A DNA stretch of 32,838 bases from Candidatus Methanodesulfokora washburnensis (GCF_003947435.1 NZ_RCOS01000167.1:1-32838), one strand, 5' to 3'; positions 16,148 to 24,687 are shown, counted from the stretch's first letter. Notes: generated by a model not told the origin, from the letters alone. Numbers and translations: made by a program.

Positions 16148-16307
16148 CTGTAAAACCTTTAAATGCTATTTGCAATATTGTGCGTGCATAATCTGTTTTC
16201 TCTACAAAGCTGAAATTGCTTTGTAAAGTCACTTTCCTTTTTGTAAACCAATGAGGAAAGTATGCTCTTAAAATTTTTAATACTGAGAGGTGGTTTTTAT
16301 ATCGGAA

Positions 16308-16312
16308 GGAGG
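16308..16312 (+). promoter_or_regulatory. Ribosome-binding site of reverse gyrase
   Basis: GGAGG lies nine bases before the GTG at 16322 and supports it as the start instead of the ATG at 16262. TATA-like aaaatttttaatac (16270-16283) lies upstream and would start the message near 16300. Confidence 0.5.
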
Positions 16313-16321
16313 CCGATCCCT

Positions 16322-19300
16322 GTGCTCAAGGCTAAGTTCTTAGGCCTGTGCCCTGGATGCAACGAGGACCTATACACCTATGCTGAGTCCTGTAAGTGCA
16401 CTCTTTCCTCTGATCTCATGGAGGATTTGAGAAGAGCGGAGGAATTCATGGAGTTCTTCAGGAAATGCACTGGATTTGAGGCATCTGAGATACAGAAAGT
16501 TTGGGCTAGGAGGCTTGTTAGAGGGGAAAGCTTCGCAGCAATAGCCCCGACAGGCACTGGAAAGACGGTCCTAGGAATAGTCTCTTCCCTCTTCTTCGCC
16601 AGAAATAGCAAATCTTATCTAATCTTTCCGACTCTTCTTCTGGTAAATCAAGCAGAAGATCTGTCTAAAAAGTTCTCGGAAAGAGCTGGCTTGAACCTAG
16701 AGATACTAAGCTATGCCTCCGGAAGAAGAGATATTCTTGATTCAATAAGCAAGGGGGAGTTCGACGTACTCATTACGACAAACCAGTTTTTGGCTAGAAA
16801 TTTTGATCTTATAAAAGACAAGAAATTCGGGTTCATATTTGTTGATGATGTGGACTCTATGATGAAAGCATCCAGAAACCTGGAGAAAGTGCTCCTCCTC
16901 TTGGGATTCAGCCAGGAAGAGATAAGGGAGAAAATTCCTGCAGAAGGAGAGAAAGGAATAATATTCATGGCAAGCGCTACTGGAAAAGCAGGAAAGAAGA
17001 CTTCACTTCTCAGATATCTTCTAAACTTCGATGTTGGAGCTATAAGAGAGGGAAAACTGAGAAATGTAGTTGATATCTCCGTGAACAAGAAGGAGACAGG
17101 CTCCCTTATTGATATCATAAGAAAAATGGGAAGGAAAGGAGGACTTATCTTTCTCAGGAGAATGGAGGAAGCAGAGAGAGTAGCCGAGCTTCTCGAAAAC
17201 GAGGGAATATCTGCTGAAATCGCAAGAGGATCTGATCCGGACATGCTGGAGAGATTCAGAAAGGGAGAAACTGATGTCCTGATAGGAGCTGCAAAGCCCT
17301 ATGGTGTGCTTGTGAGGGGAATAGACATACCAGAGGTGAGATACACCGTATTCTATGGCGCTCCCATGTATGAGATAAGCATCAGCAATCTAGAGGAAAT
17401 ATCCCCAGGAGTACTCTCAATAGCTTTGGCATCCCTCTCAGGAATACTCGGAAGAGAGGCACTGGTTCTCTCTAGACAGCTTAAGCTAAACCCAGATGAG
17501 GAGAAAATTAGAAGAGCCAAGGAGATTTTATCTGATTTTCTCAGCTCAAGTCCTAAGATAGAGAATGTGCTGTTCAGGGATGGAGAAGCCTTCCTCTGCA
17601 TACCTGATATGCTCACATATATACAGGGATCTGGAAGAAGCTCAAGGCTCAGGCCAGGAGGATTGACAAAAGGCGCATCCTTCCTGATGGAGGATGAGCT
17701 TCTCGACTTTTTTGTGAGGAGAGCTTCTGCTTATGACATAGATTTTGTGGATATAGGCTCAGTTGACCTCAGTTCCTTAAGAAAGGAGATAGATGAGGAC
17801 AGAGCTCGCAAGAAGGAGGAGAAAAAAGAGATACTTAAACACATACTTTTCATAGTGGAGAGCCCGAACAAGGCAAGAACTATATCTAAGTTCTTCGGAA
17901 AGCCATCGAGAAGATACTACGATGGAGCTGTCGTCTATGAGACCTCCACAGGAACTGAGGTTCTCACTATAGTTGCCACCCTCGGACACCTAGTTGATCT
18001 GACCACAAAAGAAGGATTTCATGGGGTTTTGTGCGAAGGGGATGAGTTCATCCCAGTATACACCACGATAAAAAGGTGTAGAAAATGTGGTCATCAATTT
18101 ACAGATCTGCAGGCATGTCCCCTATGTGGATCAAGCGACATAACTGATTCAAGAAGCACTATAAACCTGATATTGAGGCTTGCAGCTGAATCAGAGAGAG
18201 TTCTCATAGGAACTGATCCAGATACAGAGGGAGAGAAGATTGCTTGGGATCTTTATCAGATGATAAGCAGGATAAAGGGAAACGTAAAGAGAGCTGAGTT
18301 CCATGAGGTTACAAAGAAGGCTATAATGAAGGCGATAGCTGAGAGCAAGGATATAGATGAGAACAGGGTCAAGGCTCAGGTTATAAGAAGAATTGAGGAT
18401 AGGTGGATAGGATTTGAGCTGAGCCAAGAAGTGCAGGAGAAGTTTAGGAGGAAGAATCTCTCGGCAGGAAGAGCTCAAACTCCAGTCCTTGGATGGATCA
18501 TAGATAGGACGAATGAGCACAAGAAGAAAACAAAGTTCACTGTGATTTCTGGGGATGATTTTGTCATATCAGTGGAGGGAGAGGTCCTTGATGAGGGAAG
18601 GTTTAAGGCCTTTGTTTCCACAGTGTCCGAGAGCTTAGAAACAATTGCTCCACCACCACCCTTTAGCACTGGGGAGCTGTTAAAGGAAGCCAATAGAATG
18701 TTTAAGATGTCCTCCGATCTTGTAATGCAGATAGCCCAGGATCTGTTTGAGACAGGTCTTATAACTTATCATAGAACTGATAGCATAAGGGTCTCTGATG
18801 CAGGTTTAAGAGTTGCTGAGCAGTTCCTTCGGGAGAACTTCAGGCCTAGAGTGTGGAGCAGCGAGGGGGCGCATGAGTGTATAAGGCCAACTAGGCCTCT
18901 GACTTCCTCTGACATAATCCAGTTGTCGAGAGAGGGAGTAATTCAAGTCAAGTTGAGCAGAGATCATCTCAGAATATATGATCTTATATTTAACAGATTT
19001 ATGGCATCGCAGGCGAGGGAAGCCAAATTTGTCAAGAGAAAGTATGTTATTCGTATAGAAGGAAGGGAATTCGAGGAGGAGAGGTATACCTCTGTTGTAG
19101 ATCCCGGCTGGACAGATTATTACAAAGTAATAAAAATAAGGAAACAGCTGCCCGAGGAGATGGAAGTGGAGGTCAGACATATAAGGAAGCCAAAGGTCCC
19201 CCTTTACTCTCAAGGAGATATAGTCTCTATTATGAAAGAAAAGAAGATAGGGAGGCCCTCTACATACTCCACTATTATAGGGAAGATACTCATGAGAGGT

Positions 19301-19513
19301 TATGCAGTGGAGAGAAATGGAAAACTGTACTCAACAAGCCTCGGGGAGAAGGTTCACTCATACCTAGTGAACAACTATAAAGAGCTTGTTGATGAGCAGA
19401 GAACTGCTCTTCTGGAGAAGAAGATGGATGAAGTTGAGAGCGGTAATATGGATTATCAGCAATTATTAAAGGAGCTTTTCCATGAGATAAGGAACAGAAA
19501 GAGCTCTAAATAG
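16322..19513 (+). CDS. rgy: Reverse gyrase
   Basis: Reverse gyrase introduces positive supercoils and is the hallmark of hyperthermophiles. Counting from GTG at 16322, the 1063 residues show an N-terminal zinc finger (Cys10, Cys13, Cys24, Cys26), a helicase-like domain with Walker A APTGTGKT (about 75-82) and the reverse-gyrase-type motif II VDDVDS, then the topoisomerase IA part. That part has TOPRIM IVESPNKARTISKFFG (about 508), a second zinc finger CRKCGHQF with CPLCGS (about 587-605), GTDPDTEGEKIAWDL, and the catalytic Tyr in GLITYHRTDSIR (about 817). An in-frame ATG at 16262 is possible, but GGAGG (16308-16312) lies nine bases before the GTG and the zinc finger starts right after, so I prefer 16322. 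All catalytic motifs are intact; the length is at the short end of the family. Confidence 0.95.
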   Translation: MLKAKFLGLCPGCNEDLYTYAESCKCTLSSDLMEDLRRAEEFMEFFRKCTGFEASEIQKVWARRLVRGESFAAIAPTGTGKTVLGIVSSLFFARNSKSYLIFPTLLLVNQAEDLSKKFSERAGLNLEILSYASGRRDILDSISKGEFDVLITTNQFLARNFDLIKDKKFGFIFVDDVDSMMKASRNLEKVLLLLGFSQEEIREKIPAEGEKGIIFMASATGKAGKKTSLLRYLLNFDVGAIREGKLRNVVDISVNKKETGSLIDIIRKMGRKGGLIFLRRMEEAERVAELLENEGISAEIARGSDPDMLERFRKGETDVLIGAAKPYGVLVRGIDIPEVRYTVFYGAPMYEISISNLEEISPGVLSIALASLSGILGREALVLSRQLKLNPDEEKIRRAKEILSDFLSSSPKIENVLFRDGEAFLCIPDMLTYIQGSGRSSRLRPGGLTKGASFLMEDELLDFFVRRASAYDIDFVDIGSVDLSSLRKEIDEDRARKKEEKKEILKHILFIVESPNKARTISKFFGKPSRRYYDGAVVYETSTGTEVLTIVATLGHLVDLTTKEGFHGVLCEGDEFIPVYTTIKRCRKCGHQFTDLQACPLCGSSDITDSRSTINLILRLAAESERVLIGTDPDTEGEKIAWDLYQMISRIKGNVKRAEFHEVTKKAIMKAIAESKDIDENRVKAQVIRRIEDRWIGFELSQEVQEKFRRKNLSAGRAQTPVLGWIIDRTNEHKKKTKFTVISGDDFVISVEGEVLDEGRFKAFVSTVSESLETIAPPPPFSTGELLKEANRMFKMSSDLVMQIAQDLFETGLITYHRTDSIRVSDAGLRVAEQFLRENFRPRVWSSEGAHECIRPTRPLTSSDIIQLSREGVIQVKLSRDHLRIYDLIFNRFMASQAREAKFVKRKYVIRIEGREFEEERYTSVVDPGWTDYYKVIKIRKQLPEEMEVEVRHIRKPKVPLYSQGDIVSIMKEKKIGRPSTYSTIIGKILMRGYAVERNGKLYSTSLGEKVHSYLVNNYKELVDEQRTALLEKKMDEVESGNMDYQQLLKELFHEIRNRKSSK

Positions 19514-19562
19514 CATGAGCTTTCCTCAATCCTTTTTAATAACATCACTGTTCAGGTGATAT

Positions 19563-20204
19563 GTGGAAAGCGATTTGATGATAGCTGTTAAGTCCCTGAA
19601 AAAGAGCTTCGATAACGAGCCAGTAGTGGATGAAGTGAGTTTCTCAGTTAGAAAAGGGGAAACTTTGGCTATTGTCGGGCCAAATGGAGCTGGAAAAACC
19701 ACTATTTTGAGAATGATAGCTGGACTTATAGAGCCAGATCAAGGGGTAATAGAGGTTAGAGGAAGAGTTTCCATGGTGCCTCAGGAAAACCTTCTACTTC
19801 CTTGGAGAAGTTTGAGATATAACATAGGACTTGGATTAAAGTTCTCTGGAATGCCAGAGAAGGAGAGAAATTTCGTTGTTGAGGAAGTAGCTGATATAAT
19901 GGGGATAAAGGAGTACTTGGAAATGAACCCATGGAAAGTGAGCGGAGGGACTGCTAGAAAAGCAGCCATAGCTAGGGCTTTAGCAATAAAACCTGATGTT
20001 CTTCTGCTCGATGAGCCATTCACAGGTCTCGATATAGATTCTAGAAAAAGCCTTTTCCTCACGTTAATTAAGTTGAAGCCGAGAATAACAATGATACTGG
20101 TCACCCATAACATGGAAGAGGTGAACATGCTGGCCAATAGAGTGCTGATCCTCACCCCAAGGCCTGCCAGAGTGTCAAGGGAGATTTTAGTGGAATCTTT
20201 TTAA
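19563..20204 (+). CDS. ABC transporter ATP-binding protein (SsuB/TauB-type), without its permease nearby
   Basis: The 213-residue nucleotide-binding domain has all ABC motifs: Walker A GPNGAGKTT (about 39-47), Q-loop VPQENLLLPWRS (72-83), signature VSGGTARKAAIARALA (about 125-140), Walker B VLLLDEPFTGLD (about 145-156) and switch His in LVTHNMEEV. The LLPWRS block and overall length resemble the nitrate/sulfonate/taurine family. The signature has T-A-R in place of the usual Q-x-Q/R after SGG. GGTGAT (19555-19560) precedes a GTG at 19563; an ATG at 19578 is an alternative. No permease or binding protein lies beside it. The next gene is a two-helix membrane protein beyond an insertion-like element, which may have separated the gene from partners. 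Confidence 0.9.
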   Translation: MESDLMIAVKSLKKSFDNEPVVDEVSFSVRKGETLAIVGPNGAGKTTILRMIAGLIEPDQGVIEVRGRVSMVPQENLLLPWRSLRYNIGLGLKFSGMPEKERNFVVEEVADIMGIKEYLEMNPWKVSGGTARKAAIARALAIKPDVLLLDEPFTGLDIDSRKSLFLTLIKLKPRITMILVTHNMEEVNMLANRVLILTPRPARVSREILVESF

Positions 20205-20230
20205 GCTCCTTCAAGCAGAATTTACAGAAA

Positions 20231-20276
20231 ATCGACAAGAAAGCCCACGGTTTTAACCGTGGGATGAACTGTCGAT
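20231..20276. repeat. Nested inverted repeat, possible left end of an IS605-type element
   Basis: An outer seven-base pair ATCGACA (20231-20237) and TGTCGAT (20270-20276) encloses a nine-base-pair hairpin, CCCACGGTTTTAACCGTGGG (20244-20263). Subterminal hairpins of this kind mark IS200/IS605-family ends. The right-hand counterpart would be the hairpin set ending at 20462. Confidence 0.5.
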
Positions 20277-20278
20277 AG

Positions 20279-20289
20279 GTTTAAATATC
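20279..20289 (+). promoter_or_regulatory. TATA-like box before the structured RNA region
   Basis: gtttaaatatc would place a transcription start near 20310, at the beginning of the GC-rich, hairpin-dense block 20311-20462. Confidence 0.4.
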
Positions 20290-20310
20290 CGCCCATGACA
20301 ATTATGTCGA

Positions 20311-20462
20311 GCGGGTCGCTCCATGCGGGCTATGGGCTATATGCCCATAGCAGGGGCTGGTAGGGCATAGTGCCCTGGTCTTGACACAGCCCTGAACTCG
20401 GTAGGATGAGGCCTCAGGCTGACAAACCGGGAATCTCCCGGCTTTAGCCGTGGGGAGTGTCA
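20311..20462 (+). ncRNA. Orphan reRNA (omegaRNA)-like RNA of a tnpB-less IS605-type element, or structured leader
   Basis: This is a GC-rich island in an AT-leaning genome, full of perfect hairpins: CTATGGGC/GCCCATAG (20330-20350), AGGGCA/TGCCCT (20362-20376), TGAGGCCTCA (20407-20416), CCGGGA/TCCCGG (20427-20441) and a terminal CTCCC-GGCTTTAGCC-GTGGGGAG (20435-20457) enclosed by TGACA/TGTCA. The last hairpin has the same form as the one overlapping the tnpB stop at the right edge of the window. Here too a frame ending MRPQADKPGISRL then TAG terminates inside the hairpin, like a relic TnpB C-terminus. No intact tnpB is present. The next gene starts two bases later, so the RNA could alternatively act as its 5' leader. 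Confidence 0.55.
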
Positions 20463-20463
20463 A

Positions 20464-21153
20464 ATGATGACAGTCCAGCCAGAATGGGAAGAGGAATGGG
20501 CCATAAGCAAGGTAAAGGAGGAGATGATAAGAAACACAAGAAAGCATTACACAGATCTGACAATGGAGATATTCCTTGGAATATCAACTGCTGTTGTCCT
20601 TGGGTATTTCCTCTATGAGGTTTTCCTCATAGCTGGGAATCCTACCCTGCTTTTGAATGTTGACTGGCAGACCATGGTGAAGTCCATTCTCATCGCATGG
20701 ATAATATCTGTCATAATATCAATGGCTATAGCTATCCCCGTAGGAAGGAGATGGGCTGAGTCTGTACTTAAAAAGACAATGGAAGACTATAGCAAGAGAG
20801 CATTAAGAAGAAGACTTCTAGCTCAGAGATACAAAGTGGAAAGAGGGACGAATATAGAGATGAAAGGCGGTTTTCTCTATATATATGACTTAAAGCCAAG
20901 GATGGAGATGGCTGGCTCCCCGCTCAGCAAACAGCTAGCTGATATAGAGAGCGCAGCCAAGGAGGTAATTGATAGCTTTTCCCTACTGAAATATGAGATA
21001 ATAAATCTAGTTGTTAAGGTGGAAGACGAATCTCAGCTGAAAGACGCGGAAAACTGGGCCAGAAAAGCTTTTGGAAAGGATATCGATGTCAATGTTGTGG
21101 TATCGGAGGAGAAGGATGGTCTCATCTCCCTTGATCTAATTGCCGCAATATGA
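20464..21153 (+). CDS. Two-helix membrane protein with cytosolic C-terminal domain, unknown function
   Basis: The 229-residue protein has two hydrophobic segments, MEIFLGISTAVVLGYFLYEV (about 34-53) and MVKSILIAWIISVIISMAIA (about 76-95), followed by a basic region (KRALRRRLLAQRYKVERG) and a soluble alpha/beta domain of about 110 residues (ending KDIDVNVVVSEEKDGLISLD). No family is recognised. Its start (ATG 20464 or 20467) lies two bases after a structured, IS605-like RNA block whose terminal GGGGAG (20452-20457) can serve as ribosome-binding site. The 3' end overlaps the convergent gene at 21122-21472 by 32 bases. Confidence 0.75.
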   Translation: MMTVQPEWEEEWAISKVKEEMIRNTRKHYTDLTMEIFLGISTAVVLGYFLYEVFLIAGNPTLLLNVDWQTMVKSILIAWIISVIISMAIAIPVGRRWAESVLKKTMEDYSKRALRRRLLAQRYKVERGTNIEMKGGFLYIYDLKPRMEMAGSPLSKQLADIESAAKEVIDSFSLLKYEIINLVVKVEDESQLKDAENWARKAFGKDIDVNVVVSEEKDGLISLDLIAAI

Positions 21154-21472
21154 ACATTATGGTTTCAACAACCCTTTCCTGGTCGCTTCCTTCCACTACT
21201 TGCACATCCATCTCCTCCAAAATATATCTCTGACTCTCAGGAAGAGGATTTGGAGAGAGAACTATGATTTTCAGTCCTGTATCCATCTTTTTCAGCACAA
21301 TTCTGAGGGAATCCTCAGGCGATATTCCTCCCCCTGTCACAATTATCCCGACCTTCTCGTCGACCATCGCATCGAACTCGTGATGAACACCGGATAATCC
21401 CCTTACCTTGGCATTCTTTTTTACATTAATCCCTTTGCTAAATAGTAAGTTGAATACCTCGGATAGATCCAT
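21122..21472 (-). CDS. Small protein with degenerate Mrr/Hjc-like nuclease fold, 116 aa
   Basis: The sequence starts with a helix (LSEVFNLLFSKGINVKKNAK), then GLSGVHHEFDAMVDEKVGII, which resembles the core of Mrr/Hjc-type (PD-(D/E)XK) domains where SG-x2-HE-(F/V)D precedes the active-site strands. The E-x-K of the next strand is absent (VGIIVTGGG), so catalytic activity is unlikely. The rest (GLKIIVLSPNPLPE, then YILEEMDVQVVEGSDQERVV) is alpha/beta. A TATA box (21491-21500) lies about 24 bases before the ATG at 21472, giving a leaderless start. It could be a nuclease-dead binding or regulatory protein; that is inference from pattern only. Confidence 0.65.
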   Translation of the reverse strand: MDLSEVFNLLFSKGINVKKNAKVRGLSGVHHEFDAMVDEKVGIIVTGGGISPEDSLRIVLKKMDTGLKIIVLSPNPLPESQRYILEEMDVQVVEGSDQERVVETIMFILRQLDQGR

Positions 21473-21490
21473 TGAGAGACACTAAGGGAG

Positions 21491-21500
21491 ATATTTAAAA
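21491..21500 (-). promoter_or_regulatory. TATA box for the 21122-21472 gene
   Basis: The minus strand reads TTTTAAATAT, about 24 bases before the ATG at 21472. Confidence 0.5.
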
Positions 21501-21540
21501 AACTTATCTAAAGTAATAATTTTTTGTTTAATGGTGATAA

Positions 21541-22884
21541 CTAACCCAGTTTCTTCTTATGTCTTTTCCTGTTACTTAATTTTATCCTTCTGATACCCCT
21601 CCTATTTAAGACTATCTTCAGTAGAATAGTTCCGATTCCGGCAGCAGCTATTATGGCAGCTACCGAATAACTGGGTTGAATTCCTCTCCCGCTCTCTATT
21701 TTTATCTGCCTCATCTCATCGGAGGACCAACTGCCTAAGTCATCTCTGACTTTAAATCTTATGATATAACTTCCTCCCTCCTTGTAGACATGATTAATCT
21801 TTACAGGGACTCCATTTCCCTTAAGGCTCCCGTTATCGGCTGTTCCATCTCCCCAGTCAACAGAGAAGGCCACAACTTGCCCATCAGGATCAGAACCCAT
21901 CCCCCTGAGCTCTACGCTCATTCCATTAACATTAATCTCTAAAATTGTCGCATTAGGAGGTCTGTTTCCAGATACTTGCACTCTCGTGGAATAAGATGAG
22001 ATGGCTCCTCTCGAATCCCTGACTCTGACTGTCACGACATACTCGCCTGCCTGAACATAACTGTGTCTTACAGAGAAACCTGAGAGGTATGTGCCATCCC
22101 CCATGCTCCATTCTGCTGCAATTATGTCATCATCCGGATCTGTTGCTGAGACGGAAAAAGTGATGTTCTGCCCAACAAGAGGATTTGATGGCTTTACGCT
22201 TACACCTTCTATTTTAGGTGGCACATTGGTCTCGGTTCCGGGGACATATACTTTCACTGTGACAACAGCTGCTGTCGACAAGAGGTTATCCTCATTCTTG
22301 AATGTAAGTCTTGCAACATAAACTCCTTCCTTTGAATATTTGTGAGTAGAGTTTGCTAAAAAACCCGTTCCCTGATCTTTAGATCCATCTCCAAAATCCC
22401 AAACCCAAGAGACTATTTTCTTTCCAAGGGGATCCACCCCGTGGCCCGAAAATATGATGGAAGAGCCAAGAACAGCAGGATTTGGACCAACATAGTCTAT
22501 CACTGCATAGGGAGGCGCTGAATTTGGAAAAACATTCACAGTATAAACGTATGGCGAGGACCAAGCTCCATAGCTGTCCTCTGCTTTAAACAAAACCGTG
22601 TAATAACCAAGATTGCTGTATTTATGGGATAACTTGCTGGGCGGAGATCCTGTCCTGTTCTCCACTGTGTTATCACCATAATCGAAGAACCATGCTACAA
22701 TGGGATCTCCTTCAGGATCATATGCATGTAACGTAAATGTGACGGTATATCCATCTTGGGATATAGTGATATTCGTTATCGATACAACAGGCGGCTGATT
22801 GTAAAACGGACATCTCCAGTTCTCTGCATGAATGAACACTACATTTAAAAGGAGCAATGCGAGCATTATGATGTACAATCTCAT
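21541..22884 (-). CDS. Secreted surface protein with four PKD domains and C-terminal membrane anchor
   Basis: The 447-residue protein has a signal peptide (MRLYIIMLALLLLNVVFIHA), then four PKD/immunoglobulin-like repeats of about 90 residues. Each repeat carries the D-x-GD motif and closing strand: FDYGDNT with HKYSNLGYYTV, WDFGDGS with HKYSKEGVYVA, WSMGDGT with HSYVQAGEYVV, and VDWGDGT with NHVYKEGGSYII. A hydrophobic helix (YSVAAIIAAAGIGTILLKIV) and a strongly basic tail (RRGIRRIKLSNRKRHKKKLG) anchor it with the repeats outside. PKD domains mediate protein or carbohydrate contacts in archaeal cell-surface proteins. A TATA box at 22907-22915 lies 27 bases before ATG 22884 and supports this start over the ATG at 22917. 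Confidence 0.85.
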   Translation of the reverse strand: MRLYIIMLALLLLNVVFIHAENWRCPFYNQPPVVSITNITISQDGYTVTFTLHAYDPEGDPIVAWFFDYGDNTVENRTGSPPSKLSHKYSNLGYYTVLFKAEDSYGAWSSPYVYTVNVFPNSAPPYAVIDYVGPNPAVLGSSIIFSGHGVDPLGKKIVSWVWDFGDGSKDQGTGFLANSTHKYSKEGVYVARLTFKNEDNLLSTAAVVTVKVYVPGTETNVPPKIEGVSVKPSNPLVGQNITFSVSATDPDDDIIAAEWSMGDGTYLSGFSVRHSYVQAGEYVVTVRVRDSRGAISSYSTRVQVSGNRPPNATILEINVNGMSVELRGMGSDPDGQVVAFSVDWGDGTADNGSLKGNGVPVKINHVYKEGGSYIIRFKVRDDLGSWSSDEMRQIKIESGRGIQPSYSVAAIIAAAGIGTILLKIVLNRRGIRRIKLSNRKRHKKKLG

Positions 22885-22906
22885 CCTCAGCCAATCCCTC
22901 TGCGAG

Positions 22907-22915
22907 CTTATAAAC
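22907..22915 (-). promoter_or_regulatory. TATA box for the PKD protein gene
   Basis: The minus strand reads GTTTATAAG, centred 27 bases from the ATG at 22884. It decides against the longer frame from 22917. Confidence 0.5.
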
Positions 22916-22941
22916 ATGGGTTCATATCTAGTCGTATCGTA

Positions 22942-24687
22942 TCACGACTTCAATAGTTCTCTGAACTTTCTGACGATTTCCATCAGCTTCCCCTCATCAA
23001 GCCTTCCCAGCGGAGTATCTATCTCAAATATCCTCCTTGGCAACCTAATTCTATCAAATGAAAACCCCAGATCTTCTTTTATCTTATTCTTACTTATCAG
23101 GATCTCCCTTCCAATTTCAACAAGATTCTCCTCACTGAGCCTCAAACCCAGCGGTTCCAGACACTCCCTCACCACATCAGGCTTGTATATCTTCCTTGAG
23201 AATAGACAGACCACAAGACTGCAGAGCACTTGTCTCCATGATTCCTCTTCAAACAGCTTTATTGCTATATCGGCTGGTGATAACATCTTTCCCTCTTTCA
23301 GCATCTCCTGATCAAGGGAGTAACCTGCGGAATCCAGATGACTGTGCCTTGCGCCTGTTATATTTGTTGCATATGCTGCTGGACCTGTGTGATATCCTGC
23401 CATTTCGTTTCCTCCAAAGGAAAGTGCAAAATCAAGTCCACCGTATTTAGCAGCTACTGCTTCCACCCCGAGGCCCATATATTTATAAAATTCATTTTCT
23501 CCTTTAACTATGAGGTTTACAGCCTCTATATATTTCTCATAATCCCCCCACTTGAGGTCGACTATAACATCCTCCTTTCTCAGTATCCCTCTTTCAAGAG
23601 CCTCTGTTGCCCAAGACAGGACAACTCCTGTGCTTATAGCATCTAAACCGAGTCTATCAACCTCTTTTATGAGTTTTAAAAGTCCATCCACATCCCCTAT
23701 GCCAAGCATTGATCCAAGTGCGTATATGGGCTCATAATCGTAGCTGACAAACTCTGTTTTATAGAAGTAGGGTTCCTCCTCATATGGCTCCCTGAGAGCA
23801 GCTATGTGTATGCATGCAGTTGGGCAATGAGAGCAGGCGAGCCTCCTCCCCAATCTTTTTGATGCTATGGACTCACCACTTATATCATAAGCTTTATCAA
23901 ACCTGTTATGCTTGAGATTCATTGTTGGAAGAGCTCCTATTTCATTCAGAGGCATTACATTCATGGGAGTCCCTAGATCGTGGTATTTCTTCATGAACTC
24001 CCCCTTAGATTCGCTGAAGATCTTCTCATATATCCTGCGATATCCTACTTTGTCCTCCACTTTTATCGTCCTTCTGCCGGATATAACAATTGCCTTCAGC
24101 TTTTTTGATCCCATTACAGCCCCAATTCCAAGCCTTCCAAAGTGTCTATATGTTTCAACTACAGCAGAAGAATACCTTATGAGCCTTTCTCCAGCCGGAC
24201 CTATCCTTATTATCGACCTAAATCCCTCTTTTCCTGCTCTTTCCCTTATCACTCTTCCAGTTATGTCCGTCTTCATGCCCCAGAGAGCTCTTGCATCCCT
24301 GAACCTCACGCTCTCCTCGTCTATATCGAGATATACTGGATGATCCGCTGCTCCTTTTATTACTATGGCTCCATAGCCTGCCATCCTTATTGCAGCAGCC
24401 GATCTACCTCCAGCATGACTTTCCCCATAATTCCCAGTTAGAGGAGACCTGAATATAGCAACGGTTTTTGAGGCAAATGGATAAAGAGCTGTCATTGCAC
24501 CCACAGCTAACACTATTACATTTCCTGGACCGAGAGGATCTGAATTTTTATCCAATTCTTCCTCAAAAAGTTTTACACCTACCCCCACTCCACCTAGATA
24601 TCTCAAAAACAGCTCCTTTCTTATCTCAACAGAGAAATCCATCTTGCTCAAATCTATCTTCAGGACTCTAAAAAGGGAATCATCCAT
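22942..24687 (-). CDS. aor: Aldehyde:ferredoxin oxidoreductase family tungstoenzyme
   Basis: The 581-residue protein has the length and signatures of the AOR family, which oxidise aldehydes to acids with ferredoxin as acceptor, using a tungsten bis-pterin and one [4Fe-4S] cluster. The N-terminal pterin-binding domain includes YLGGVGVGVKLFEEEL, GNYGESHAGGRSAAAIRMAG and IVIKGAA. The cluster ligands are in ACSHCPTACIH (C-x2-C-x3-C, about 281-288), with the distal Cys probably in LCSLVVC (about 494-500). The second pterin loop is TGARHSHLDSAGYSLDQE. It overlaps the ferredoxin gene by one base, so they form an operon. Family membership is secure; the actual aldehyde (AOR, FOR, GAPOR or WOR-like subtype) cannot be assigned by eye. 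Confidence 0.92.
   Translation of the reverse strand: MDDSLFRVLKIDLSKMDFSVEIRKELFLRYLGGVGVGVKLFEEELDKNSDPLGPGNVIVLAVGAMTALYPFASKTVAIFRSPLTGNYGESHAGGRSAAAIRMAGYGAIVIKGAADHPVYLDIDEESVRFRDARALWGMKTDITGRVIRERAGKEGFRSIIRIGPAGERLIRYSSAVVETYRHFGRLGIGAVMGSKKLKAIVISGRRTIKVEDKVGYRRIYEKIFSESKGEFMKKYHDLGTPMNVMPLNEIGALPTMNLKHNRFDKAYDISGESIASKRLGRRLACSHCPTACIHIAALREPYEEEPYFYKTEFVSYDYEPIYALGSMLGIGDVDGLLKLIKEVDRLGLDAISTGVVLSWATEALERGILRKEDVIVDLKWGDYEKYIEAVNLIVKGENEFYKYMGLGVEAVAAKYGGLDFALSFGGNEMAGYHTGPAAYATNITGARHSHLDSAGYSLDQEMLKEGKMLSPADIAIKLFEEESWRQVLCSLVVCLFSRKIYKPDVVRECLEPLGLRLSEENLVEIGREILISKNKIKEDLGFSFDRIRLPRRIFEIDTPLGRLDEGKLMEIVRKFRELLKS

Noticed and set aside
20311-20462. tRNA, SRP RNA or RNase P RNA as identity of the structured block
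   Set aside because: No tRNA T-loop, no SRP or RNase P consensus segments are visible, whereas the terminal hairpin matches the tnpB-associated end at the right edge.
20231-20462. CRISPR array
   Set aside because: The hairpins are all different; there are no regularly spaced direct repeats.
20302-20547. 81-codon minus-strand frame across the structured RNA block
   Set aside because: The composition follows the GC-rich hairpins, it overlaps the start of the 20464 gene, and it has no promoter or protein motif.
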